From assembly GCF_000337795.1 (NCBI RefSeq), contig NZ_AOLP01000005.1:62001-126000 (forward strand): a stretch of DNA of 64,000 bases, given 5' to 3'. This document shows positions 49,751 through 57,948 of this stretch, in pieces. Position 1 is the first letter of the stretch, and every line of letters starts with the position of its first letter. The notes beneath the pieces were generated by a model that did no database searches, was not told the DNA's origin, and saw only the letters and a program-made list of their open reading frames with translations. This stretch comes from Haloferax denitrificans ATCC 35960 (lineage in GTDB: Archaea > Halobacteriota > Halobacteria > Halobacteriales > Haloferacaceae). The translations under genes were made by a program, and so were the position numbers.

Positions 49751-49817
49751 CCTGTCCGGCAATACTCCGACGCCACTTCACCGAAAGGCGTTTTCGCCGC
49801 GGCGACGACCCGCGAGT

Positions 49818-50477
49818 ATGCACGTCCACGTCAACGCCGCCGCGAGCCTCGACGGCAAGCTCTCCTCGCGCCGCCGCGAGCAGGTGCGGATAAGCGGCGA
49901 CGACGACTTCGCCCGCGTGGACGAGATTCGCGCGGCCGCCGACGCCGTCGCCGTCGGCGTCGGGACCGTCCTCGCCGACGACCCGCATCTCACGCTCGAC
50001 GACCCCGCCCTCGCCGCCGCCCGCGAGGACCGGGGCGACTCGCCGCACCCCGCCCGCGTCGTCGCCGACTCGCGCGCTCGAACCCCGACCGACGCCCGGA
50101 TTCTGGACGACGCGGCGACGACTTACGTGCTCGTCTCCGAGGCCGCGCCCGACGCCCGCCGCGAGGCGCTCGAAGCCGCCGGCGCGGAACTCGTCGTCGC
50201 GGGCGCGGAGCGGGTGTCGCTCCCCGACGCCCTCGACGCGCTCGAAACCCGTGGCATCGACCGACTCATGGTCGAGGGCGGCGGCGAACTCATCTTCTCG
50301 CTGTTCGAGGCCGGCCTCGTCGACGAACTCACCCTCTACGTCGGCTCGATGGTCATCGGCGGCCGCGACGCGCCGACGCTCGCCGACGGCGAGGGCTTCG
50401 TCGCCGACTTCCCCCGACTGTCGCTCCGCGACGTGGAGCGCGTCGACGACGGAGTGCTCCTGACCTACGACTGCTGA
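49818..50477 (+). CDS. arfC: 2,5-diamino-6-ribosylamino-4(3H)-pyrimidinone 5'-phosphate reductase (riboflavin synthesis)
   Basis: A 219-residue RibD C-terminal-type reductase of archaeal/fungal riboflavin and F420 synthesis. Motifs: NAAASLDGKLSSR near the N terminus, IRAAADAVAVGVGTVLADDP, and LMVEGGGELIFSLFEAGLVDELTLYV. It reduces the ribosyl group to ribityl with NADPH. Divergent from the glycosyltransferase gene. Confidence 0.9.
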   Translation: MHVHVNAAASLDGKLSSRRREQVRISGDDDFARVDEIRAAADAVAVGVGTVLADDPHLTLDDPALAAAREDRGDSPHPARVVADSRARTPTDARILDDAATTYVLVSEAAPDARREALEAAGAELVVAGAERVSLPDALDALETRGIDRLMVEGGGELIFSLFEAGLVDELTLYVGSMVIGGRDAPTLADGEGFVADFPRLSLRDVERVDDGVLLTYDC

Positions 50478-50586
50478 GACTCGCTTTCGAACCGGCCGGT
50501 TTCGCCGCGAACGCGGAGTTTCGCGGTCGTGCGTCGGCGCGCAAACAGGCGCAATGGGTAAGAGTGTCGCGCCGGTACGTGGAGAT

Positions 50587-50922
50587 ATGAGCACTCCGAA
50601 GACAACCGACGTGCCCGTCCATATCGAGAGTTCGGACCAACTCGACGAACTCATCGCCGACAGCGCGGTCGTCCTCGTGGACTACCACGCCGACTGGTGC
50701 GGCCCGTGTAAGATGCTCGAACCCACCGTGAAGGAAATCGCCGAGGAGACCGACGCCGTCGTCGCCAAGGTCGACATCGACGAACTCCAAGAGCTGGCCC
50801 GCGAGCAGGGGATTCGCAGTGTCCCGACCCTCCAGTTCTACGCCGGCGGCGAGCAGGTGAAGGAGGTCATCGGCGTCCAGAGCAAAGCGGACCTCGTCGA
50901 CATCATCGAAGCGGCCGCGTAA
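50587..50922 (+). CDS. Thioredoxin
   Basis: A 111-residue thioredoxin with active site W37-C38-G-P-C41 (HADWCGPCKMLEP) and cis-proline loop RSVPTLQFY. It keeps cytoplasmic proteins reduced with NADPH- or ferredoxin-linked reductase. The ATG at 50587 follows a ggagat motif; a T-run (about 50956-50961) ends the gene. Confidence 0.93.
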   Translation: MSTPKTTDVPVHIESSDQLDELIADSAVVLVDYHADWCGPCKMLEPTVKEIAEETDAVVAKVDIDELQELAREQGIRSVPTLQFYAGGEQVKEVIGVQSKADLVDIIEAAA

Positions 50923-51056
50923 GCCGGCGTCAGCTCCCCTCGGCTCCATTCTTCGTTTTTCTATCACGGCGAGCGACGGCGCGGCGCGCGCTCGGGTGCG
51001 TTCGGGCGTCGTCGCTCTCGGGGGAGTTCGGTCGAAAAGCGATGTCAGAAGGCCGC

Positions 51057-51371
51057 TCAGAAGGGCGCGTCGGACACGTCGGGTTCGAACCCCGCGCCCG
51101 AGTCGTCGTCGTAGAAGCCGCCGGTCGAGGCGTGGACCGCGTCTATCTCCTCGAACTCGGCGACCATGCGCGCCTTCAGCGCCTGAATCGTCATCGGCGA
51201 GATACCGCACCCGGAACACGCGCCGGTGAGGGAAATCCACACCTCGCCGGTCTCCTCGTCGATGGCCTCGATACCCGCGTCGCCGCCGTGCATCTCGATT
51301 TGGGGGAAGTTCCGCCGCATGAACAGGTCGAGCCGTTCTTCGAGGGACTTCTCCGACGTCTGCGAACTCAT
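51057..51371 (-). CDS. NifU C-terminal-domain Fe-S scaffold
   Basis: A 104-residue protein of the NifU C-terminal type with GACSGCGISPMTIQALKARM, the CxxC that holds an Fe-S cluster for transfer. HGGDAGIEAIDEETG is the family start. The ATG at 51371 is chosen over one nine codons upstream because the extra residues are unlike the family. Convergent with thioredoxin. Confidence 0.88.
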   Translation of the reverse strand: MSSQTSEKSLEERLDLFMRRNFPQIEMHGGDAGIEAIDEETGEVWISLTGACSGCGISPMTIQALKARMVAEFEEIDAVHASTGGFYDDDSGAGFEPDVSDAPF

Positions 51372-51496
51372 ACCGAGACGTGGGGTGCGGGCGAGCATAA
51401 CGATTGCTCCGAACGGGGTCGCGGCGAATTTCGCGAGACGCTGTCGGGGAGGTCGGTCGGCGAGGGCTTTTTACCACGGAGAGAGTATCGGAACCT

Positions 51497-52213
51497 ATGA
51501 TTTCACTCGACGAGGCAGTCACGGCCCGCCTGGAATCCCACGGCGCGCGGTTCGAGGTGCTCATCGACCCCGACGCGGCGCTTTCGATAAAGCGCGGCGA
51601 GTTCGACGGCGACCTCGAAGAGGTCATCGCCGCCGAAGACGTGTTCGAGGACGCCTCCCGCGGCGACCGCCCCGCCGAGAACGACCTCGAAGAGGTCTTC
51701 GGGACGACCGACCCGCTGGAGATAATCCCTCAGGTCGTCAAGAAGGGGGAGATTCAGATCACGGCCGAACAGCGCCGCGAGATGCAAGAACAGAAGCGCA
51801 AGTCGCTCATCAACCGCATCGCGCGAAACGCGGTGAACCCGCAGATGAACGACTCGCCGCACCCGCCGGAGCGAATCGAGCGCGCGCTCGAAGAGGCCGG
51901 CTTCAAAATCGACCCGATGGAGCCCGTCGAGTCGCAGGTCGACGACGCCCTCGACGCGCTCCGCCCCGTGTTGCCCATCAAGTTCGCCGAGGTCACCGTC
52001 GCCGTCCAACTCCCCGCCGAGTACGCCGGGAGCGGGCAGGCCCAGATTCGGAGCTACGGCGACCTCGAACGCGAGGAGTGGCAGAACGACGGCTCGTGGG
52101 TCGGCGTCATCACGTTCCCCGCGGGGATGCAAAACGACTTCTACGACAAGGTGAACAACATCACGAGCGGCACGGCCGAGACGCGCATCGTCAAGGACGA
52201 AGACGAACTCTGA
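51497..52213 (+). CDS. SBDS-family ribosome maturation protein
   Basis: A 238-residue SBDS/Sdo1 homolog: FYSH domain ([29 protein letters not shown]), helical middle ([25 protein letters not shown]), and ferredoxin-like C-terminal domain. It helps release anti-association factor aIF6 from the large ribosomal subunit. Length is normal. The ATG at 51497 follows the short AT-rich element at 51470-51474. Confidence 0.93.
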   Translation: MISLDEAVTARLESHGARFEVLIDPDAALSIKRGEFDGDLEEVIAAEDVFEDASRGDRPAENDLEEVFGTTDPLEIIPQVVKKGEIQITAEQRREMQEQKRKSLINRIARNAVNPQMNDSPHPPERIERALEEAGFKIDPMEPVESQVDDALDALRPVLPIKFAEVTVAVQLPAEYAGSGQAQIRSYGDLEREEWQNDGSWVGVITFPAGMQNDFYDKVNNITSGTAETRIVKDEDEL

Positions 52214-52253
52214 GACGGTCGGGGCGTCTTCGAGGCGCGGCGATTACCCCTTA

Positions 52254-52583
52254 TTACCCCTTCTTGAAGCCGACGAGGAAGCCGCCGGAGAAGCCGGCGG
52301 AGACGGACAGCGTCGAGAGAATCGTCGAAATCCAGTCCGGCGGTGTGCCGGCCGCGGCGTCCTGCGTGGCGCTCACGAGTCCGCCGGTGAGGCGCTCCCA
52401 GTCGACGGTGAGGATGCCCCGCGATTCGAGGAACTTGAACACGGCGAGTTCGAGGCCCACGATGACGGCGATGAGCTTCGCGATTTTCTTGGCCGCGAAG
52501 CCGATGATGCCGCCGATGACGGCCCCGCTCCCGAACTCGATGCCGAGCTGTTGGGGGTCGATGCTCAGTTGTAAGGGGTCCAT
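52254..52583 (-). CDS. FUN14-domain membrane protein
   Basis: A 109-residue protein with two or three hydrophobic segments and the FUN14 pattern (IEFGSGAVIGGIIGFAAKKIAKLIAVIVG, then GGFLVGFKKG at the end). In eukaryotes FUN14 proteins are mitochondrial; the archaeal role is unknown. The ATG at 52583 sits 22-29 nt behind a TATA box. Confidence 0.85.
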   Translation of the reverse strand: MDPLQLSIDPQQLGIEFGSGAVIGGIIGFAAKKIAKLIAVIVGLELAVFKFLESRGILTVDWERLTGGLVSATQDAAAGTPPDWISTILSTLSVSAGFSGGFLVGFKKG

Positions 52584-52604
52584 ACGGCGAACAACCCGCC
52601 CGTC

Positions 52605-52612
52605 GATATAAG
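52605..52612 (-). promoter_or_regulatory. TATA box of the FUN14 gene
   Basis: cttatatc on the minus strand, 22-29 nt before the ATG at 52583; leaderless start. Confidence 0.55.
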
Positions 52613-52823
52613 TGATTTGTGGGGAGACTGTCGCCGTCACCGAACTGTCAGGTCGCGGCCGGGCAACCTACAAGAGTCCCGGCGTCCAAACGCGGCCATG
52701 GAACGGGAGGTGACGGGACGCCATCTCGACGCGTGACCCCGGCCGAGCGGGGCTTAAGTGCCTCCGGCGGCTAGTACCGACTGACACAGTGCAGGCAACG
52801 TACCCCACAATCGAGGTGCGGCG

Positions 52824-54125
52824 ATGAGCCGCGTCGTCGTCGCGAAGCGCGTCGACCGCGGAGACGCCGACCTCACGGAGATATCCGACCTCGCCCGCGC
52901 GGCGGGCCACGAGGTCGTCGGCGAACTCACCCAGACCCGCGAGGAGGACGCCGCCTTCCACTTCGGCGAAGGGAAAGTCGGCGAGTTAGCGTCGCTCGTC
53001 GCCCGCGAGGACGCCGCCGCCGTCGTCTTCGACAACCGGCTGGGCCCCTACCAGACGTACAACATCGCCCAGAAGCTCCCGGACGACGCGGAGGTCATCG
53101 ACCGCTTCACGCTCATCCTCGACATCTTCGGCCAGCGGGCGAACACCCGCAAGGCGCAGTTGCAGGTCGAACTCGCCGAGCTACGCTACGAACTGCCGCG
53201 CGCCGAGGCGAAGGCGTCGCTGGCGAAGCGCGACGAGCGCCCCGGCTTCATGGGCCTCGGCGAGTACGACGAGAGCCGCGAGCAGGACATCAAGGCCCAG
53301 ATTTCGCGCATCAAGAACGAACTGGACGCCATCGCGGACAAAGAGGAGACCCGGCGCGAACAGCGCCGCGAGTCCGGCTTCGACCTCGTGGCCCTCGCGG
53401 GCTACACGAACGCCGGGAAGTCGACGCTGATGCAACGGCTCGCCGCCGACCTCGAAGTCGGCCAGAACGACGACCTCCACCCGGACCTCGACCCGACCGC
53501 CGAGTCCCAGGACAAGCTGTTTACCACCCTCGGGACGACCACGCGCCGCGCCGAGACGGGCAAGCGAGACGTGCTTCTCACCGACACCGTCGGCTTCGTT
53601 TCGGACCTCCCCCACTGGCTGGTGGAGTCGTTCAAGTCCACGCTCGATTCGGTCTACCGGGCCGACCTCGTGTTGCTCGTCGTGGACGCCTCCGAGCCCG
53701 TCGAGGAGATGCGCGAGAAGCTCGTCACCAGCCACGACACGCTCTACGAGCGCAACGAAGCGCCCATCGTGACCGTGTTCAACAAGGTTGACAAGGTCGA
53801 GGCGGCGGAACTCGACGAAAAGCGCGCGGCGCTGTCGGCGCTCGCGCCCAACCCCGTCGCCGTCTCGGGGCTGACCGGCGAGAACGTCGAGGAACTGGCC
53901 GCCCGCGTCGAGGACGAACTGCCCCCGTGGGAGCGCGAGCGGCTCCTGTTGCCGATGGCCGACGACACGATGAGCCTCGTCTCGTGGCTCTACGACCACG
54001 CCCACGTCGAGACCGAGGAGTACGAGGGCGAACAGGTCCACGTCGAGTTCGAGGCGCGCCCCGCTATCGTCGAGAAGGCGCGGGCGAAGGCCGCCGACCT
54101 CTCCGTGCCGGCCGACTCGGCCTGA
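52824..54125 (+). CDS. hflX: HflX-type ribosome-associated GTPase
   Basis: A 433-residue GTPase: N-terminal HflX domain (VVVAKRVDRGDADLTE, DNRLGPYQTYNI), Gly-rich linker, GTP-binding motifs G1 at 193-200 (GYTNAGKS), G3 DTVGF, G4 NKVD. Haloarchaeal HflX members split ribosomes or act under stress. A GAGGTG Shine-Dalgarno lies 5 nt before the ATG, rare here. A 12-codon GTG frame overlaps the start (see findings). Confidence 0.92.
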   Translation: MSRVVVAKRVDRGDADLTEISDLARAAGHEVVGELTQTREEDAAFHFGEGKVGELASLVAREDAAAVVFDNRLGPYQTYNIAQKLPDDAEVIDRFTLILDIFGQRANTRKAQLQVELAELRYELPRAEAKASLAKRDERPGFMGLGEYDESREQDIKAQISRIKNELDAIADKEETRREQRRESGFDLVALAGYTNAGKSTLMQRLAADLEVGQNDDLHPDLDPTAESQDKLFTTLGTTTRRAETGKRDVLLTDTVGFVSDLPHWLVESFKSTLDSVYRADLVLLVVDASEPVEEMREKLVTSHDTLYERNEAPIVTVFNKVDKVEAAELDEKRAALSALAPNPVAVSGLTGENVEELAARVEDELPPWERERLLLPMADDTMSLVSWLYDHAHVETEEYEGEQVHVEFEARPAIVEKARAKAADLSVPADSA

Positions 54126-54182
54126 CCCGAACCGGGCCGTCCGACCGGACGCGGGCGGCGAGAGCCGGGCCGCCGGTTCGAC

Positions 54183-54710
54183 TCAGTCGAGCGTCGCTTT
54201 CTCCTTCGTGACGACCTCCACGTCCGAGATTCGCGTCCCCGGATACTGGCCGTCGTCGTCTTTCTCCGCGGCTTTCACCATGTCCCAGACGACGTTGAGG
54301 CCGGTCGTCACGCCCTCTAGCGCCTCCATCTCACAGCCCGTCTTGCCGGTCGTCCCGACCGTGACGGAGAGCGTGACCGACTCGTCGGCCACCTCGAACT
54401 CGGTGTCGACGTTCGTGATGGGTATCTGGTGGCACATCGGAATCGTCTCCCACGTGTGCTTGACGGCCTGAATCGCGCCGATTCGGGCGGTCGCCAGCAC
54501 GTCGCCCTTCCCGATTTCGTCGTCGCGGATGGCCCGAACCGTCGAGGCGCTGAGGTGGATGGTCCCGCGGGCGACCGCCCGGCGGCGGCTGTCCGGCTTC
54601 GCGCCCACGTCGACCATCTGGACGTTGCCCTCCTCGTCGACGTGGGTCAGGTCGCGGTCGTCGCCGTCGGCCGACTCGTTCGACTCCGCACCGGCGCGCT
54701 CGTCGCTCAT
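54183..54710 (-). CDS. moaC: Cyclic pyranopterin monophosphate synthase (molybdenum cofactor)
   Basis: A 175-residue MoaC with an acidic N-terminal extension (1-35) and the family motifs PMCHQIPITNVD, GKTGCEMEALEGV and K in MVKAAEKDD. It makes cyclic pyranopterin monophosphate together with MoaA. Its start overlaps the next upstream gene stop by 4 nt (ATGA). Confidence 0.94.
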   Translation of the reverse strand: MSDERAGAESNESADGDDRDLTHVDEEGNVQMVDVGAKPDSRRRAVARGTIHLSASTVRAIRDDEIGKGDVLATARIGAIQAVKHTWETIPMCHQIPITNVDTEFEVADESVTLSVTVGTTGKTGCEMEALEGVTTGLNVVWDMVKAAEKDDDGQYPGTRISDVEVVTKEKATLD

Positions 54711-56143
54711 GCTTCGTCACCTCGCAGGGCCGCGGGCAGTCGTTCGAGCAGGTCCGTGGCGACGAGGCCGCCGCCGAACGCCTCGGCGGCGAGGTCGCCC
54801 GCGCGGCCGTTTCCGTAGGCCGCGACGGCGGCCGCGTCGAGCGGGGGCAGGACGGCCGCGAGCGCGCCGGCCGCGCCCGCCAGCACGTCGCCGGTGCCGC
54901 CGACGGTCATGCCGGGGTTCCCGGTTCGGTTGACGCGGACCGCGTCGCCGTCGGAGACCACGTCGTACGCGCCCTTCACGAGGAGCGTGTGGCCGAGGTC
55001 GGCGGCGAACTCGCGGACGAGGTCGCGTCGCGTCTCCCAGTCGGCGTCGGTCTCGCCGCCCATCTTCCGCAACTCGCCCTGATGGGGCGTGCAAATCAGG
55101 GTCGCCTCGGTATCCACCTCGGGGACGACCTGCAGGGCGTCGGCGTCGACGACGGCGGTCCCGCCGTAGGCGGCGAGGAACTCGCGGACCGCGGCGAGCG
55201 ACTCGTCGGCGTCGCCGAGACCGGGACCGAAGACGACCGCGTCGCGGTCGGCGGCGAAGTCGAGGAGGTCGGGGACGTGTTGGAGCGCGAGTCGGTCGCC
55301 CGAAAAGCCGCGGACGATGAGGTTCTCGGAGTAGCCCTGTACCTCGCGGGCGACGGCCTCGGGGCAGGCGACGCGGGCGAGGTCCGCGCCGGCTCTGAGG
55401 GCCGACTGCGCGGCGAGCGCGGGCGCGCCGGTGTACGGGCCGCCGCCGACGACGAGCACGTCGCCGTGGTCGCCCTTGTGGCTCTGGGCGTCGCGGTCGA
55501 GCGCGAGCAGGTCGCCGGGACCGGTGAACAACTCGGCCGCCTCGGGAATGCCGATGTCGGAGACGACGACCTCGCAGTCGAGGTCGCCGAGGCCGGGCTT
55601 GTCGTCGTGGAAGGTGACGACCCGGTCGGCGTCGACCGCGAGTCCCGCCGCGTCGCCCGTGTCGGCGTCGACGCCGGAGGGCACGTCCACCGCGAGGACG
55701 GTCGCCGAGGAGTCGTTGATGGCGCGCGCGGCCGTCGCCTCGGGTTCGCGGAGCGCGCCGGTGACGCCGGTGCCGAGCATCGCGTCCACGACGAGGTCGG
55801 GGTCGCCGAGGTCGAAGCCGGCCGAGTCCGTGACGGTCCGGCGGTCGGCCTCGGCCGCGACGAGGGCGTCCCAGTTCTCGCGGGCGATATCGGTCGAAAT
55901 CGTCTCGGGGCGGCCGAGCAGATGGACGGTCACGTCGTACGCCTTCAGGAACCGCGCGGCGACGAGGGCGTCGCCGCCGTTGTTGCCGCGCCCGGCGACG
56001 ACTGCGACCGACGCGCCGGGGTCCGCGAGGTCGCGGCACGCCCGCGCGACGGCGTTCCCGCTCGACTCCATGAGCTGTTTCCGCGGCACGCCGAGCGCCT
56101 CGGCGTTCAGGTCGACCGCGGCCATGCGTCGACTCGTAATCAT
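54707..56143 (-). CDS. nnr: Bifunctional NAD(P)HX epimerase/dehydratase
   Basis: A 478-residue protein with an N-terminal YjeF_N epimerase (RGNNGGDALVAARFL, PSGVDADTG) and a C-terminal kinase-like dehydratase (GNPGMTVGGTGDVLAGAAGALA). Together they repair hydrated NADH/NADPH, using ATP or ADP. Co-transcribed with moaC, whose gene it overlaps by 4 nt. The ATG at 56143 is chosen because the upstream residues are not conserved. Confidence 0.93.
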   Translation of the reverse strand: MITSRRMAAVDLNAEALGVPRKQLMESSGNAVARACRDLADPGASVAVVAGRGNNGGDALVAARFLKAYDVTVHLLGRPETISTDIARENWDALVAAEADRRTVTDSAGFDLGDPDLVVDAMLGTGVTGALREPEATAARAINDSSATVLAVDVPSGVDADTGDAAGLAVDADRVVTFHDDKPGLGDLDCEVVVSDIGIPEAAELFTGPGDLLALDRDAQSHKGDHGDVLVVGGGPYTGAPALAAQSALRAGADLARVACPEAVAREVQGYSENLIVRGFSGDRLALQHVPDLLDFAADRDAVVFGPGLGDADESLAAVREFLAAYGGTAVVDADALQVVPEVDTEATLICTPHQGELRKMGGETDADWETRRDLVREFAADLGHTLLVKGAYDVVSDGDAVRVNRTGNPGMTVGGTGDVLAGAAGALAAVLPPLDAAAVAAYGNGRAGDLAAEAFGGGLVATDLLERLPAALRGDEA

Positions 56144-56232
56144 ACGCCCCCGTTTGCCCGGCGGCGCGTTAACACATGTGGTCGCGGGTCGGATTCGCAA
56201 CGTTTGACACGGCGGCGGCTGAATCCGCGGTA

Positions 56233-57417
56233 GTGACTCGCCGCCTCTTCGGAACTCTCTGCGGACTCGTCTTCCTCGTCAACTTCGGCCGCGTCGCGTT
56301 CCCGCCGCTCGTCGAGACGCTCCAGACGCAGTTCTCGGTCGGTCCGGCGACCATCGGCGTCGTGACGAGCCTCGTCTGGCTCGGGACCGCCATCCCGCGC
56401 ATCCCCGTCGGCTACCTCCTCACGCGCATCTCGCGGTCGAAGGTCGTCCTCGGGTCGGGCACACTCCTCGTCGTCGCCGCGGCGTTCACCGCGAGCGCGA
56501 CGTCGGTGCTGACGCTCCAAATCGGCGCGTTCGGCCTCGGCCTCGCCTCGGGGGCGTACTTCGTCTCCGCGACCCCGCTCGTCGGCGAACTGTTCCCCGA
56601 GCGCGTCGGCCGCATGGTCGGTATCCACGGCGCGGCCAGTCAGGTCGCCGCCGTCGTCGCCGCGCCCGTCGTCGTCTTCATCCTCGCGTCGTACTCGTGG
56701 CGCGAGACGTTCTGGGTGCTGGCGGTCGCCGGCGCGCTCGTGACGCTACTGCTCTACGCCGTCTCCCGCGACGGGAGCGCGGGGGCCGGCACGGGCGCGG
56801 ACCGCGACTTCTCCGCCGCGCTCGGCCACTGGAAGCTCATCCTCACGGGCATCCTCCTCATCGCGCCCGCGGGGTTCGTCTGGCAGGGGCTTTTCAACTT
56901 CCTCGTGTCGTACATGACGCAGGCGAAGGCGTTCGACGCCGCCACGGCGAGCACGATGCTCACCATCGTCTTCGCGGCGGGCGTCCCCGCGTTCTCGCTT
57001 TCGGGCCGCCTCGCCGACAAACTCCCGCACGTCCCGTACATCTTCGGCCTGCTCGTCGCCTTCATCGGCGCGCTCGTCGCCCTGACGTACGCGCAGGGCT
57101 TCGTCGCCGTCGCGGTCGTCGTCGCGGTGCTCGGCTACGTCATCCACAGCCTGTTTCCCGCGCTCGACACGTTCATGCTCTCGTCGTTGCCGAGCGACGC
57201 CCGCGGGAGCGCCTACGCCGTCTTCAGCGGCGCGGCGCTCCTCTTGGAGGCCAACGGGAGCGGCGCGGTCGGCTTCCTGACCGAGGCGAACTACGCCTTC
57301 GAGGCCGTCTTTCGGACCCTCGCCGGGGGACTCGCGGTGTTCGTCGCCGCGCTCGCCGTCCTCTACGCGCTGAACCGACTGCCGGGCGTCGACCGCGCCG
57401 AGCCGTCGAGCGCCTGA
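56233..57417 (+). CDS. Major facilitator superfamily transporter
   Basis: A 394-residue protein (GTG at 56233; an ATG at 56176 is an alternative) with about twelve membrane segments. Typical MFS features: PRIPVGYLLTRISRSKVV (the loop 2-3 motif) and FAAGVPAFSLSGRLADKLPHVP. Substrate unknown. A winged-helix regulator follows at once. Confidence 0.82.
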   Translation: MTRRLFGTLCGLVFLVNFGRVAFPPLVETLQTQFSVGPATIGVVTSLVWLGTAIPRIPVGYLLTRISRSKVVLGSGTLLVVAAAFTASATSVLTLQIGAFGLGLASGAYFVSATPLVGELFPERVGRMVGIHGAASQVAAVVAAPVVVFILASYSWRETFWVLAVAGALVTLLLYAVSRDGSAGAGTGADRDFSAALGHWKLILTGILLIAPAGFVWQGLFNFLVSYMTQAKAFDAATASTMLTIVFAAGVPAFSLSGRLADKLPHVPYIFGLLVAFIGALVALTYAQGFVAVAVVVAVLGYVIHSLFPALDTFMLSSLPSDARGSAYAVFSGAALLLEANGSGAVGFLTEANYAFEAVFRTLAGGLAVFVAALAVLYALNRLPGVDRAEPSSA

Positions 57418-57459
57418 CAGCCGAAACGATTTACTTCTCCCTCCAGAGATATCATTCAC

Positions 57460-57846
57460 GTGTCAGAGTTGCGACCGTCCGACGGAGCCGTCGATGCGAG
57501 CGGTGAGGCCGACCCTCGGGTTCACTGGCTCGACGACGACGAGACGGCGCGACTCCTCGGAAGCCTCTCCTGTGACACCGCCCGCGACCTGCTTTCGTGT
57601 CTGCAGGAGTCGCCCGCGACGGCGACCGAACTCTCGAAGCGGGTCGACACCTCCGTCCAGAACGCCCGTCACCACCTCGGAAACCTCATCGACGCCGACC
57701 TCGTCCGCGTCGCCGACACCCGCTACTCCGAGAAGGGCCGCGAGATGAAGGTGTACGCCGCCGCCGCGCCGTTCGTCGTCTGCGTCGGCGGCGACGCCGA
57801 CGACCGCGAGGCCTTCGCCGAGGTCATCTCCGCCTTCCTCGAATAG
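57460..57846 (+). CDS. Winged-helix (ArsR-like) regulator
   Basis: A 128-residue protein (GTG start) with ARDLLSCLQESPATATELSKRVDTSVQNARHHLGNL, a winged helix, then a strand-rich short tail VYAAAAPFVVCVGG. Starts 42 nt after the transporter with an AT-rich element (gatttactt, 57428-57436) 25-32 nt before, so leaderless. It may regulate the transporter. Confidence 0.82.
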   Translation: MSELRPSDGAVDASGEADPRVHWLDDDETARLLGSLSCDTARDLLSCLQESPATATELSKRVDTSVQNARHHLGNLIDADLVRVADTRYSEKGREMKVYAAAAPFVVCVGGDADDREAFAEVISAFLE

Positions 57847-57948
57847 CTCGGCGCGCCCCGTGCGCCTCCTCGCTCCGCCCCGCCCCACACCTCCTCGCCC
57901 CGGCGCGAACGTTCAAGTGCGACGCCGCGACCACTCACCGACACCCCT

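Noticed and set aside
51078-51092. gggttcgaacccc, like a tRNA T-arm
   Set aside because: It lies in the coding end of the NifU-type gene; no tRNA body is present.
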